From positions 43,764,077-43,828,076 of the forward strand of contig NC_079203.1 of assembly GCF_026745355.1 (NCBI RefSeq): a stretch of 64,000 nucleotides of DNA. The letters are read 5' to 3'. This DNA is from Beta vulgaris subsp. vulgaris (Eukaryota > Streptophyta > Magnoliopsida > Caryophyllales > Amaranthaceae). The position numbers were made by a program, and so were the translations under genes. The notes beneath the pieces were generated by a model. The model was not told the DNA's origin. It saw only the letters and a list, made by a program, of their open reading frames with translations, and did not search any database. Of this stretch, positions 10,685-20,900 are shown one piece after another. Within the stretch, counting starts at the first letter, position 1. The number at the start of each line of letters is the position of its first letter.

Positions 10685-13600
10685 GATCCTGAGTTGGAAT
10701 GTGAGAGGGTTGAATAACATCAACAAGCAAAAGGATGTAAAGCAATATATCCAAAAGCTTAGAGTTGGTGTTGTTTGTCTCTTAGAAACAAAATAAAAGC
10801 TCAGAATATGGGCCAGTTGTACCAAAGAGTATTCCAGGGGTGGTGTTTTACAAGTAATGCTGGTGTTCGTGATGGTGGCAGAATTATACTATCATGGAAT
10901 CCAAGGAGTTTTCAAGTAACAATAATCAAGGTAACTCCTCAAATGTTACATTGTTATTTATTACCTTGTAGTGGTAGAGGTGGATTCTATTGCTCTTTCA
11001 TTTATGCTTTTAATGAAACAAGTAAAAGAGTTGATCTATGGAAGGAATTGAAAGGATTGAATATTCAAGATGCATGGATATGTGTGGAGATTTTAATAGT
11101 GTGATGCAATGTGATTAGAGAATTGGTTCTCAGCAAGTGAGAGAAGTGGAGATGAGAGATATGGTCATTTGTATGTAATGTTGTAACATGCAGGATATTA
11201 TGAGTGTGGGGAACTTTTACACATGGAATAACAAGCAACAGGGCTATGCAAGAGTGTACTGTAAATTAGATAGGGTGCTGTCTAATCAAGCTTGGTTAGA
11301 CTTGTATCCTTCTTCTGAAGCATGTTTTCAGAATGAAGGTGAGTTTGATCATACCCCAGTGGTAATTTCAGTCTATGAAGAAGGAAGTAAAGGTAGGAGT
11401 CCTTTTAAGTATTTCACTATGTGGAGACTATCTCCAAAATTTGAGGAGAGTGTTAGGAGAGCTTGGAATGTAGATGTGTAGGGGACAAAAATGTTTAGGC
11501 TTGTTAATAAGCTTAAGAATGTGAAAAAAGCTTTAAAAGAGTTGAATAGAGAAGGCTTTATAGAGATTCAGGCAGCTGAGATACAAGCATTTCACAAAAT
11601 GATGAATGCTCAGACAGAACTGCACAAGCAACCAGGAGATCAAGTATTAGCTGGAATTGAACTGGAGGCTGTGAAGGAATATCATTATAAGCATAAAGCT
11701 TATAGAGAATTTCTAGCTTAAAAAGCTAAACATGCATGGATTAAAGATGGGGATGAGAATACAGCAGTATTTCACCAGAGTATTAAAGCTAGAAGGCTAC
11801 AGAATCAAGTGCATAGTATCTATGATGCAGAGGAAGTGTGGCAAGAAGTTTCAGAAAATGTTTCCAAGGCATTCCTAGAATACTATGAGAGATTGTTAGG
11901 AACAAATGTGGAGAATAGGAAGCAGGTCAATATTCAATTGATTAGAGATGGGCCAAAGATAACAAAAGCACATAGGAGTATTCTTACAGCTCCATATACT
12001 ACTGAAGAAGTGCAGAAGGCATTATAGTCTATCCCTGGTGATAAAGCACCAGCACCAGATGGATTTGGCTCTCATTTTTACAGAGATGCATGGTCAATAG
12101 TTCAAGCTGATGTGATTGAAGCAGTCTTGGATATATTGCAAGGGAGGAAGATGCTGAAGGAGTTAAACGCAACAATAATAACTCTCATTCCTAAGACTAA
12201 GTGTCCTAAGAATGTGAGTGAGTTTAGACCTATTTCTTGTTGTAACACATTGTATAAGTGTGTTACTAAGGTCATTTGTGGAAGATTAAGGAGGATACTA
12301 CCTGAGTTAATAATGGAAAATCAAGGTGGTTTTGTTCATGGCAGATATATTGCGCATAATATCATGGTAGTGCAAGATATAGTGAGGCATTATGGCAGGA
12401 AAAATTCAACACCAAGTTGTCTTCTGAAGATAGAAATTCAGAAAGCTTATGATACAGTAAACTAGGAGTTCTTGAAGCAAATGCTACAAGCTCTTGAATT
12501 TCCTGATGCATTCACATAAATTTTTTTTTTTTTTTGCTAAGTCAAAGAAATATATTGCAGTCCATTCACAGAACTTATAATGGAGTGTGTAACCACTCCT
12601 AAGTTCTCTTTAATGTTGAATGGAGGTATGATAGTTTTTTTAAATCCTCAAGAGGGTTGAGACAAGGTGATCCTATCTCACCTCTGCTATTTGTGTTGTG
12701 CATGGAGTATTTGTCTAGGATTTGGTCCAAAATGGGGGAGTTAGAGCACTTCAAATTTCATCCTAGATGCAGAGAAATGAAACTCACACACTTATGTTTT
12801 GCTGATGATCTTATAATGTGTTGTAAAGGTGAGTTTACTTCCATATATCTCTTGCTGAGAGCCTTTAAGTTGTTCTCTGATACATCAGGGTTGAAGGCAA
12901 ATGTTAACAAATCTGCTTTTTATACTTGTGGTGTGAATGGAGGAGAAGAGAGGAGAATCATGGAGGTGTCTGGATTTCAAAAAGAAAAGATGCCTTTTAG
13001 GTATTTTGGAGTTCCAATATGTGCAAAAAAGATATCTAATGGCCAATGTGAAGCTCTGGTAGAGAAGATGACAACTAGGATAAGAGTCTGGGGATCCAGA
13101 AACTTGTCCTTTATGGCTAGAGTACTATTGGTGAACTCAGTACTATTGAGTCTTCATAGTTACTGGGCTCAGGTCTTCATATTACCTAAAAAAGTGCTGA
13201 ATGAAATCAATAAAATTTGTAGAGCGTTTGTTTGGAGTGGGCATGCATTTAATCGTAAAAGTGGAGCTGTCTCTTGGGATCAAATGTGTTCACCAAAAGT
13301 AGCAGGGGGATTGGGCTTCAGGAATATTGTTCAATGGAACAAAGCTAGTCTGGGTAAATATGTCTGGTCTCTTGAAACCAAACAAGATAGTGTTTGGATA
13401 AAATGGATTAATTCAGTCTACCTGAAGAATGTTGAATGGTGGAATTACACCCCTCAGGCAGGTGCCAGTTGGTACTTGAAGAAGATTTGCATGGTGAAAG
13501 AGCAGATTAAGTAGTATTATTCACAAGAAGAGTTTAGCTCCATGGAATCATATTCTGTTAGAGAAGTGTATGGAAGGTTTGTAGGGGATCACCAGGCTAT

Positions 13601-14099
13601 TCCATGGGATAGAGTAGTCTGGAATAGACTCAGTGTACCTAAGCACATATTTATAGTGTGGTTAGTAGTACAAGGAAGATTACAGACAACAGTGAGGCTG
13701 TATAGATATGGTGTGAGTAAGCATAGTAATTGTCTAATAAGTGGAAGTGCTGAGGAATCTCATCAACATTTATTCTTCCAATGCCATTATAGCAAGGAAA
13801 GTTTAAAGTGTCTGAAGAATTGGCTGGATGTTAGATCAGAGGAGCAAGACTTTCATTAGTTGTACAAGAAGGTGCAGAGAGGAAGCATGACTAAATTTCA
13901 GAAACAAGTGATTCTTGCTAGTTTAGCTGCTTTGTGTTATCATATATGGCAAGGTAGGAATTCTGTGTACTGGCAACAGTGCTTACCTAGCATAGACATG
14001 ATTATTAAGCAGTGTAAAACTATTGTTAGATCCAGAGCTTTAGCTGTTGTTCCAAAGAGTATTACTAGGCAAGATCAAATATGGTTAAGTAAGTTGTAA
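10676..14099 (+). pseudogene. LINE ORF2 (endonuclease, reverse transcriptase), broken
   Basis: It starts MDKILSWNVRGLNN, the hallmark N-terminus of the apurinic-type endonuclease of plant L1 elements. Reverse transcriptase follows: NVSEFRPISCCNTLYK, LRQGDPISPLLFVLCMEY, HLCFADDLIMCCKGEF with the catalytic FADD, and FRYFGVPICAKKIS. The C-terminal zinc-binding region reads WNRLSVPKHIFIVWLV... HLFFQCHYS. Stops at about 10793, 11101, 11479, 11719, 12025 and 12463 and a short poly(T) insertion near 12520 disrupt it. The protein would nick target DNA and copy the element RNA. Confidence 0.9.
12519..12550 (-). mobile_element. Possible minimal LINE tail insertion in ORF2
   Basis: Where ORF2 should read 'FPDAFT... 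ILQSIHRTYN', about 30 bp beginning with a 15-base T-run and continuing GCTAAGTC are inserted. The minus strand reads GACTTAGC followed by A15, the same junction (CTTAGC then poly(A)) that ends the LINE at 7039-7539. It may therefore be an extremely 5'-truncated LINE insertion. The TSD is unclear. Confidence 0.4.
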
Positions 14100-14248
14100 A
14101 CAGGTTGTAAGGAACTTGGTTTAGGTACTTCTAGGAGGGAGTCCAACCTAGTTAGTTTGCCTCCTAATTAAAGTGCTTTGGTTGTAATCTCTTGGTAATC
14201 AATATACTTACTTAATTAGCAAAAAAAGAAAAAAGGAGAGAGAATTAG

Positions 14249-14535
14249 AGAAAGTCAGAAAAGAGTGAGTTATTGGGGGAAAACAAAATTTCAAAAAAAG
14301 GGAGGGGGGGGGGAGAAGGTTCGAACTCGGAAACATAGGTCACAGGCTGGAGAGTTTAATGATAGCACGCGAAACCACTGAGCCATTCATATTCTATCCT
14401 AAATTTTACGCTCTTACTTTTATTTAACCTATTTTTATTTTATTTTATTTTATTTTTCCAGAATTTTCTTTGTTTCTTTCCCAAAATTCTGTGGGTTCAG
14501 TCGAACCCACTAAACCGACGCTAGATCCGCCCCTG
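14249..14535. other. Right arm of the hAT element
   Basis: This stretch holds a G-run (about 14302-14312), T/A-rich tandem TTTTA units (about 14434-14457) and the hAT right terminus. A GTTCGAAC word at about 14320 resembles a tRNA B box, but no A box or acceptor partner is present. Confidence 0.6.
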
Positions 14536-14578
14536 CGTCCAACAGTTTACATTCTTCCTGAGCTTAGTTATAACTATA

Positions 14579-15897
14579 CAAGAATTTTTTTGCACGCGAT
14601 GCGTGCTTGTATTTTTGATTGGTTTAGTTTTTATTACTTAAGTCTCTCACCAATCTTTTTGTTTTTTTTTTACTTTGCAAAGTTAAATTCTATGAACAAA
14701 ATAGAAATTTTATTGAATTTATTTATTATTTCTAATATTATAATTTTTTAGTTGATTTTTGAATTAAGTACAATACTTCATAAATTGTAAAGAAAGTGGA
14801 CACTTTGATTTCAAGTCAATTTTTTCATAGGTGGTAGTTTGTAAGTGAATTTTTAAGTTTTTGTAAAGTTTTTCTTTTAGTTATTTGCATACCGTAAATT
14901 ATGAAATTTTTTTAGTTGACTTGTGAGTGATTGTTATAATTATATATTTTTTTTGAAGCCCCCTTTGATTTGTAAGTGAATTTGTAATTTAGAATGGGAA
15001 GGGGGTAACATAGTCTCTTCATTCGGGGACACCATAGCTCCCCCTTTCCCTTATATAATAGAGATAGGTTGTACTTTAATTCTTGAATGATATTTTACAT
15101 AAACCTTTTTACCTTGATAATTAATCGCTATTATATAATAGAAAAAGATAGGTCCAAATATATGTAAAAGTTTCATTATATATAGGGAACACTATAAAAA
15201 AAAGTAAATAATTTGTTTCCTTGTCTAACTTCTAAATTTCAATTTCACTACAAATATACCTTTAGTTTTTTTATCATTACCTACCATTAATTGTGAATGG
15301 TTCTTCAGAATAGTGATTTGTAAGTAAATTTTTGTAAACGTTTTTGTATGTATTGACGTTCTAGGTTATTAGTTTTAGTTTATATGCTAATTTTAAGTTT
15401 TAATAAAGTTACTTGATTTTTTGAGTGATTTGCGTTTTTTTTATAACGTGATTTTCTCAACTGTATGAGTGATTTGTAAAGTTTCTTCTTTTAAGTGATA
15501 TGTGAGGGAGTGTTGTAAATTAATTTTCGGTAGTTTATTTTACTGTCGATTACTCCCTCTGTCCCAATTTAATTGCTACGTGTCTACGGTCATAACTTTG
15601 ACTATCTTTTACTCCATATACATAAGAAAAAACATAATCATGTTGGATCTTGTTTGATTCATCCCAATTTGTAATTTTCAAATATATAATTTCTATAATT
15701 TTTCCATATATGTAACTCAAGATCTTGGTGTTTGAAGTTGCATCACGTAAACTGTAATAAAGCAAATGTAGCAAACTAAATTGGGACAGAGGGAGTATGA
15801 TTTTAACATTCCTTTTGTAATTTAGAAAAGGAAGAGGAGCAAAATAAACATTTCAAAAGAGGACAACATTACTCCGCCTTCCCTTATATAATAGAGA
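14579..15897 (-). mobile_element. Non-autonomous Helitron-like element
   Basis: Read on the minus strand it begins TCTCTATTATATAAGGGAAG (from 15897) and ends in a hairpin GCACGC-ATC-GCGTGC (14592-14606) followed by 13 bases ending CTTG, between host A and T. This is the Helitron layout of 5' TC, a 3' hairpin about a dozen bases from the end, insertion between A and T, and no TSD. The terminal CTTG differs from the usual CTRR. Segment S copy B (about 41955-41970) is uninterrupted at this place. There is no Rep/helicase gene. A second copy of the 5' terminus lies inside (about 15047-15065). Confidence 0.6.
15553..15795. mobile_element. Stowaway MITE (Tc1/mariner type)
   Basis: The terminal inverted repeats are CTCCCTCTGTCCCAATTTAA on the left and, on the minus strand at the right, CTCCCTCTGTCCCAATTTAG. 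They are flanked by TA on both sides (15551-15552 and 15796-15797). Termini, TSD and a length of 243 bp are all diagnostic. It lies inside the Helitron-like element. Confidence 0.95.
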
Positions 15898-16281
15898 TAA
15901 TACTACGATACCTTTCCGGGTACTATTTTTTTTTTGAGGGGCCTTTCCGGGTACTATTATGACACAAGTACGCAACAAAACGCGTTGACATTCTAATTTA
16001 CATTCTCGATGAGTTCATTTATTCCTCACGCTTAGTTAGCATAAGTAATTTAATTCCTTTATGGCCCACAATGAGGTCTTTTAACTTTAATAATTTGTTA
16101 TTTTTTATGTTAGGGTTATCAAAAGTCAAAACTATATATGTGGACGTACCTTCAGTAATAACCGAGATCTAAATTTTAAAATACAGCATGTTGTCGATGA
16201 TGATCCTTTATATAAATGGAATTGATCAGTCATACATGAATATAATTGATATCAGTAGCATAAGCAAATGAATACTTGCAA
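15898..16281. repeat. Segment S, copy A, right part
   Basis: The sequence from TAATACTACGATACC to GAATACTTGCAA matches copy B at 41963-42310. A 17-bp word CCTTTCCGGGTACTATT is duplicated in copy A (about 15911 and 15943) but present once in B, a local duplication. At its right edge it meets the D2 copia LTR. Confidence 0.8.
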
Positions 16282-17736
16282 TTTTTTTTTCCTATCTTGA
16301 TCAGTTATATTGTATTATTGATTAGATAACAGATAACAATAAAAAATGGAATCTTTAATTTTCATTATGGTTTAAAAAACTTGGGATCGCATCGTTTCCA
16401 ACTGTTACACTTACACTATATATGGTGTGAAAATCTTATATGGATCTGGTCCACACTAAATTAGTGTGGACCTAATGCTAATTCATGAAAAAAAAGATAA
16501 ATATATTAAAAAAATATATAAAAATAAGTAAATATAGTTCTAAAGTTTGACTGTGGAAAAAAGGTTACTGTGTCAAAAATTAAAAATTTCACCATGATAA
16601 ACTAATGTAAGAAAGAGTGACAATATTAAAAACTGGTCACTGAGATAGAAAGTAAGTGTACAGTGTAACTTAAGATTTTTAAAAGGTTAATATGTGAAAA
16701 AAGGATCGCCATGTTAAATAAGTGGTTTTGGTCCACAATAATATTAGTGTGGACCAGGTCCACGCAATACTAACTCTTACATGGCAAGTAAATATCCTTC
16801 ATAGCCTTTCCAATCCCATATCTCACTATTAGAACCCGGGTCATTAGTGACAACCCAATAATGATAGGACAAAATCTCGTCTTAAATGCCTTTGGTGATG
16901 GGACTAACAACCAAATAACGACGGAAATATCTATCACAAATACCTTATGGGACGGGCTAACAACGAGATTTTCCTTCAATGACAGCCCCCTGTCATGACG
17001 GATTCGAGAACTTTAGCAACTGGATGTTCGTCGTTAATGGTACAATTTTTTGTAGTGTCTTCTAGCACAAGTATTAAGAAATAACTTCTTCAGTTGTTAA
17101 TGAGTAAAACACTATGCCAGTGCTGAACTGTGGAGCACAAAATTGTTGTATTAAATCGTAGACATGATCCAGAAGACGAAATAGACAATGTAATCAGGGC
17201 AAACATTAATCGAGGCAAACATTGTAGGAATTATCCCTCGAATTTGGTCGATATTTTTTCAAATGGAGTTGTCGCAGGCCCGCCCGATCAAGTCGGGCAG
17301 GGCCGAAGGTCTTAGCAAGGGCTTGGAAGTCTGCTGCCCGATCGGCTCAGGCGGGTTCACCCAATCGAGCGTGATCACATAATTACGACCGGGGGACCAA
17401 CGCCAGATTGGGCGACGATCAGGCGCGAGACCAAATTATCTTTGGGGAAATTGACCGCCGGATCGGACAAATGTCGCCCGACCCGATCGGATGGTGGGTT
17501 TTTTGACGCGGGGAGGCGTTTTCGAGTCGGGTTATAATATGTTATTTAACCTTTTTTTTAAGTCACCATAAGTGCTAAAAACACATCTGTAATTTGGAAT
17601 TCCTCAAGAGCAATAAAATTATTCTCTCTCTCTCCCCATGGACGTAGACAACACATCGTTGGTGAACCACATAAATCTATGTGTTGTTTGTTACTTTATT
17701 GAATTCAATATTTGTCTTCTCGCATCTGTTATAGCA
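16282..17736 (+). mobile_element. Ty1/copia LTR, block D2
   Basis: This is the second copy of the LTR at 1-1464, collinear throughout, ending at about ATAGCA and followed by a degenerate primer site (AGTATCAAGAGC) and gag. Its first bases (expected TGTTGGAA) are lost: segment S (CTTGCAA) runs straight into the T-run of the LTR, so the 5' terminus is eroded or the copy did not arrive by a clean integration. Confidence 0.75.
16824..17057. mobile_element. CACTA-type MITE within the LTR (D2 copy)
   Basis: This is the same element as at 551-784. The left end is CACTATTAGAAC, the right end is CACTACAAAAAATTG on the minus strand, and the flanking TCT is at 16821-16823 and 17058-17060. Its presence in both LTR copies makes it older than the D1/D2 split. 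Confidence 0.75.
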
Positions 17737-17771
17737 AGTTATAGTATCAAGAGCTTTGGTTTTAAATCTGA

Positions 17772-18266
17772 GTGAGAAAGATGTGTGCGATGAATGTGAA
17801 AATCGATAAATTCACTCGGGAAAACAGTTTCAGACTGTGGCAAATCAAGATGTGGGCATTGTTGGCAAAGAAGTTAACGGATTTAGTTACCGCTGAGATG
17901 ACCGTTCTGGAGGAGAAGGCACATTCAACAATTATCTTGTGTCTTGTTGACGATATAATCAGTGAAGTCACGAAGTAGGAAACTGCATTTGGTCTGTGGT
18001 TGAATCTAGAGAGTTTGTATATGAAAAAATCTCAAACCAACAAGTTGTTGTTGAAGCAACGTCTGTTCAATCTGCGGATGAATGATGGTACACCTCTTGA
18101 AGATCACCTAGATCAATTAAAAATATTTGTTAGAATAGCGTAATATTAATGTTAAGGTGGAGGATAAGGATGCTGCTTTAATTCTGCTTAATTCTTTACC
18201 ACTGTCATGTAAAAATTTTGTGCAATCTTTCATTGTTGGTAAACATTATGTGTCCCTAGAGGAGGT
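17772..18266 (+). pseudogene. Copia gag fragment (D2), broken
   Basis: MNVKIDKFTRENSFRLWQIK opens a Tnt1-like gag N-terminus, ending at a stop near 17977. The frame resumes with MEDKDAALILLNSLPLSCKN and SLEEV before the CACTA insertion at 18270. It is collinear with 1507-1996 in D1 and is interrupted downstream by the same LINE fragment. Confidence 0.75.
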
Positions 18267-18301
18267 TAACACTAGTAGAATAAATGCTGTTTGCTGCGGT
18301 G

Positions 18302-18556
18302 ATATTGCCGCGGTTTTACCTATACGCAGCAATATAACACGCAAAAAGAAAAGAAAAAATAGAAAGTAACAATATTGTTGCGGTTCCCGTCCAAAACCGC
18401 AGCAATATTGTTCAACGAATACATTTAGAAAAAAATGTGGGGCCTGGAGATAGCTAATATTGCTGCGGTTTTTGGGCGGGCAGCCGCAGCAATATTATAA
18501 AAAAATATTTTTAAAATATATTGTTGCGGTTTCCCGCCGAAAACCGCAGCAATATT
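18302..18556. repeat. CACTA 5' subterminal palindromes
   Basis: Four hairpin-forming units lie at about 18302-18336, 18370-18410, 18456-18496 and 18518-18556. Each reads roughly TATTGYTGCGGTTT, a short loop, then AAACCGCAGCAATA. In CACTA elements subterminal repeats are transposase-binding sites; here each unit is itself a palindrome. Confidence 0.9.
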
Positions 18557-19915
18557 ATCTGCTCCACTCACTTACCAAAAAAAAGCACGCGGGTTTCCTT
18601 TAAATCTCTCATCCTCCCTTTTTGCCCATCCATTTTCTCTCAAACCCTCACAGTCTCACACTTATCCCTCCTCTACTCGCCATTTTCTCTCTCCTCTCAA
18701 ACCCTCACACTCTCACACTCATCCCCTCCTCTCCTAGTCGTTTTCTCTATCCTCTCAACCTCTCAACCTCTCACACTAATCCCTCCTCTCCTCGCCATTT
18801 TCTCTCTCCTCTCAACCTCTCAACCGCTCACACTCATTACTCCTCTCATCTTCCAGTGTCTTCATCGCCAACCACTCGAGATTTGTTCGTCGGCCGTTCG
18901 TCGTTCTTTGCAGCCTTGGCAACGTTTCTTCGTCGCCGTTCGTCATTCTTTGCAGCCGTCGGCAACGCTTCTTCATCGGCAACGTTTCTTCGTCGCCGTT
19001 CGTCGTTCTTTGCAGCCGTGCTCCTCACCACTCATCCTCGAGATTTCTTCTTCATCGGCTTTTAGATCTGTTTTTCATTTTTTTACTGTTTCTTCATTGG
19101 CTTTTAGATATGTTTTTCATTTTTTTCGTTCATCAGTTTATTTTTCATTTTTATTTTCGTTTCTGATTTTTTTCGTTCATAAGCCTTGTTTATATTTTTG
19201 TTTTTCTTTTCGTTCCTGTTTTTTTTCGTTCATCAGCATTGTTTTTTCGTTCATCATCTATTTTAATTTTTCGTTTTTTTTATTATTTCAGATCTGTTTT
19301 ATCATTTTTCTTTTATCGTTCTTTTCTTCATTTCGCAGATCTGTTTTTTTTTTCGTTTTTTCAATTGTTCTGATTTGTTTATTTTTTTCGTTTTTTTATT
19401 TAAAATCTTTTTTTTTCGTTTTTCTTTTCTCTTTCTTTTAGATCTGTTTTTTATTTACTTTTTTTGGTTTTTTTTGGGTTGGCCTCTCATGGTGCTGTTT
19501 TTTTTTTTCTTTTAGGAAGTTGATGAAGGTTGAAATGACTGAAACGCAGATGAAAACGAGGAAAATTTACATTATTTAGTTCTAATTTTGTTAGTTTATA
19601 TTAAGTTTGTCTAATGTAATGTTAAGCTTGTCTCTTTATTTTTTTTGTTAATGTATTAGAATTAATGTTAAGTTTTTCTGATATAATATTAACCTTGTCT
19701 CTGTATTTTTTTTTTGTTAATGGGTTAGAATTAATGTTAAGCTTTTCTGATATATTATTATGTTTGTCTCCATTTTGTTTGTAATGTTAAGCTTCTCTTT
19801 CTTTCTTTTTATGTTTTGTAGTTTAGATTCTATTGAAAATTTATGATTTTTTGCAATTTTTTTGATTTATGTTATCTTTCGAATTTAATGATAAAAAAAA
19901 AATATTTTTTTGACC
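18557..19915. other. CACTA interior, no transposase
   Basis: About 18600-18850 is made of imperfect CTCTCAAACCCTCACACTCT-type repeats. About 18880-19022 has a repeated unit around CGTTCGTCGTTCTTTGCAGC. 19050-19500 is T-rich with repeated TTTTTCGTTCAT words. An open frame of about 300 codons crosses it (18521-19441) but reflects absence of purines and stops rather than a protein; its composition is Ser/Leu then Phe. It could be captured host 5' leader sequence. Confidence 0.6.
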
Positions 19916-19918
19916 TAC

Positions 19919-20173
19919 TTATTGCTGCGGTTTTGACTGAAAACCGCAGCAATATACATATTATTTATTATAAAATAGGGTATATTGCTGCGGTTTGTAA
20001 GACAAACCGCAGCAATATATCGAACTTTGCTAATATAAAATAAATATATGCTGCGGTTTTTGCTAGAAACCGCAGCAATATGTTCAAATATTGCTGCGAT
20101 TTAGAACCGCAGCAATATAATTAATACCTATTGCTGCCCCCTTAATTGCTGCACGCCCAAAACCGCAGTAATA
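19919..20173. repeat. CACTA 3' subterminal palindromes
   Basis: Units lie at about 19919-19956, 19981-20020 (a nearly perfect palindrome TATATTGCTGCGGTTTG... CAAACCGCAGCAATATA), 20048-20082 and 20087-20119, plus a degenerate one at 20129-20173. They mirror the 5' array. Confidence 0.9.
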
Positions 20174-20219
20174 GGGCGCTTTTTAACCGCAACAAATAGC
20201 ATTTATTCTACTAGTGTAA

Positions 20220-20900
20220 ATTTTTCTCACAACAAAGCTGATCCCGTGCTACATTGTCAGCTTTAGCACTATAAGAATTGCCACTCCATATGCAGGCTCT
20301 GTCAATGCTTTGTAAAACACTTTTAGGAAGCACATAAATTTGAGCCCAATACATATGTAAGCTCATTAGCATTGTCTTAACTAGTAAAGTTCTAGCAGTA
20401 TAAAAGAGATTTCTATAACTCGCTCCACAGTCTAATTCTTGCAACCATTTTTTCCAGTAACCCATCACATTAAACTACTGAAATTCTTTTAGAGCATATT
20501 GGCACTCCTAAGTACCTAAAGGGGAGATTGCTTCTAGCCAGACTAGACACATCTACAAGCCTCTGAACTTCATTCTCATTCATTCCACAAAAATACAAGG
20601 AGCACTTTACCACATTAGATTTAAAACCTGAAGTACCATAGAATAGTTTAAAAGCTTGTAGCAAAAGATATAATGAGGTAAACTCACCTTTGCAACAAAG
20701 AATTAGGTCATATGCAAAACAAAGGTGGTTGAGCTTCATTGATTTGCATCTGAGATGGAAATGAAACTGTGGTATTTCACTTACACACTTCAACACTCTA
20801 GACAGGTATTCCATACACACAACAAATAGTAGGGGAGATATTGGGTCTCCCTGCCTTAGACCTCTTACTGACCTGAAGAAGCCCCACAGCTTCTTATTAC
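20220..20900 (-). pseudogene. LINE reverse transcriptase fragment (D2)
   Basis: This is the second copy of the LINE fragment at 1997-2695. On the minus strand it includes MEYLSRVLKCV, HLCFAYDLILCCKGEF (catalytic FADD changed to FAYD), FRYLGVPICSKRIS and LLMSLHMYWAQIYVL, with frameshifts. It is truncated at both ends. Confidence 0.85.

Larger units (their letters stand above)
9238..14233 (+). mobile_element. Full-length L1-like LINE
   Basis: About 5.0 kb between perfect 15-bp direct repeats: a 5' leader (9238-9380), ORF1 (from 9381), ORF2 (from 10676), a short 3' untranslated region ending TTAATTAGC and an A-rich tail (about 14220-14233). The insertion lies inside a hAT element in turn inserted in segment S. 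The reading frames carry a handful of stops and frameshifts, so it is a relatively young but inactive copy. Confidence 0.93.
8024..14535 (-). mobile_element. hAT transposon, interrupted by a LINE
   Basis: The left end CAGTGATGTATCCAGGATTT and the right end (minus strand) CAGGGGCGGATCTAGCG are imperfect terminal inverted repeats of hAT type. Eight-base flanks AGTCCAAC (8016-8023) and CGTCCAAC (14536-14543) match at seven positions, and segment S copy B (about 41925) has the site uninterrupted. Removing the LINE leaves about 1.5 kb, including the C-terminal part of a transposase on the minus strand. The N-terminal coding part is missing, so the element is defective. Confidence 0.88.
18270..20216. 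mobile_element. CACTA element with preserved empty site in D1
   Basis: Perfect 19-bp terminal inverted repeats CACTAGTAGAATAAATGCT lie between 3-bp direct repeats TAA (18267-18269 and 20217-20219). The collinear D1 sequence (near 1992-2000) reads GGAGGTTAAATTTTTC with a single TAA, i.e. the empty site. Both arms carry palindromic subterminal repeats built on TTGCTGCGGTTT/AAACCGCAGCAA. The interior is a pyrimidine-rich tract followed by T-rich and AT-rich sequence with no transposase, so the element depends on an autonomous relative. Confidence 0.97.

Noticed and set aside
14310..14390. tRNA-like GTTCGAAC box in the hAT right arm
   Set aside because: There is no A box at the right distance and no acceptor stem; it is a chance or decayed motif.
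18521..19441. 306-codon open frame in the CACTA interior
   Set aside because: The tract is almost purine-free and internally repeated. Its Ser/Leu-then-Phe composition and a second overlapping open frame show that it is open by composition, not by coding.
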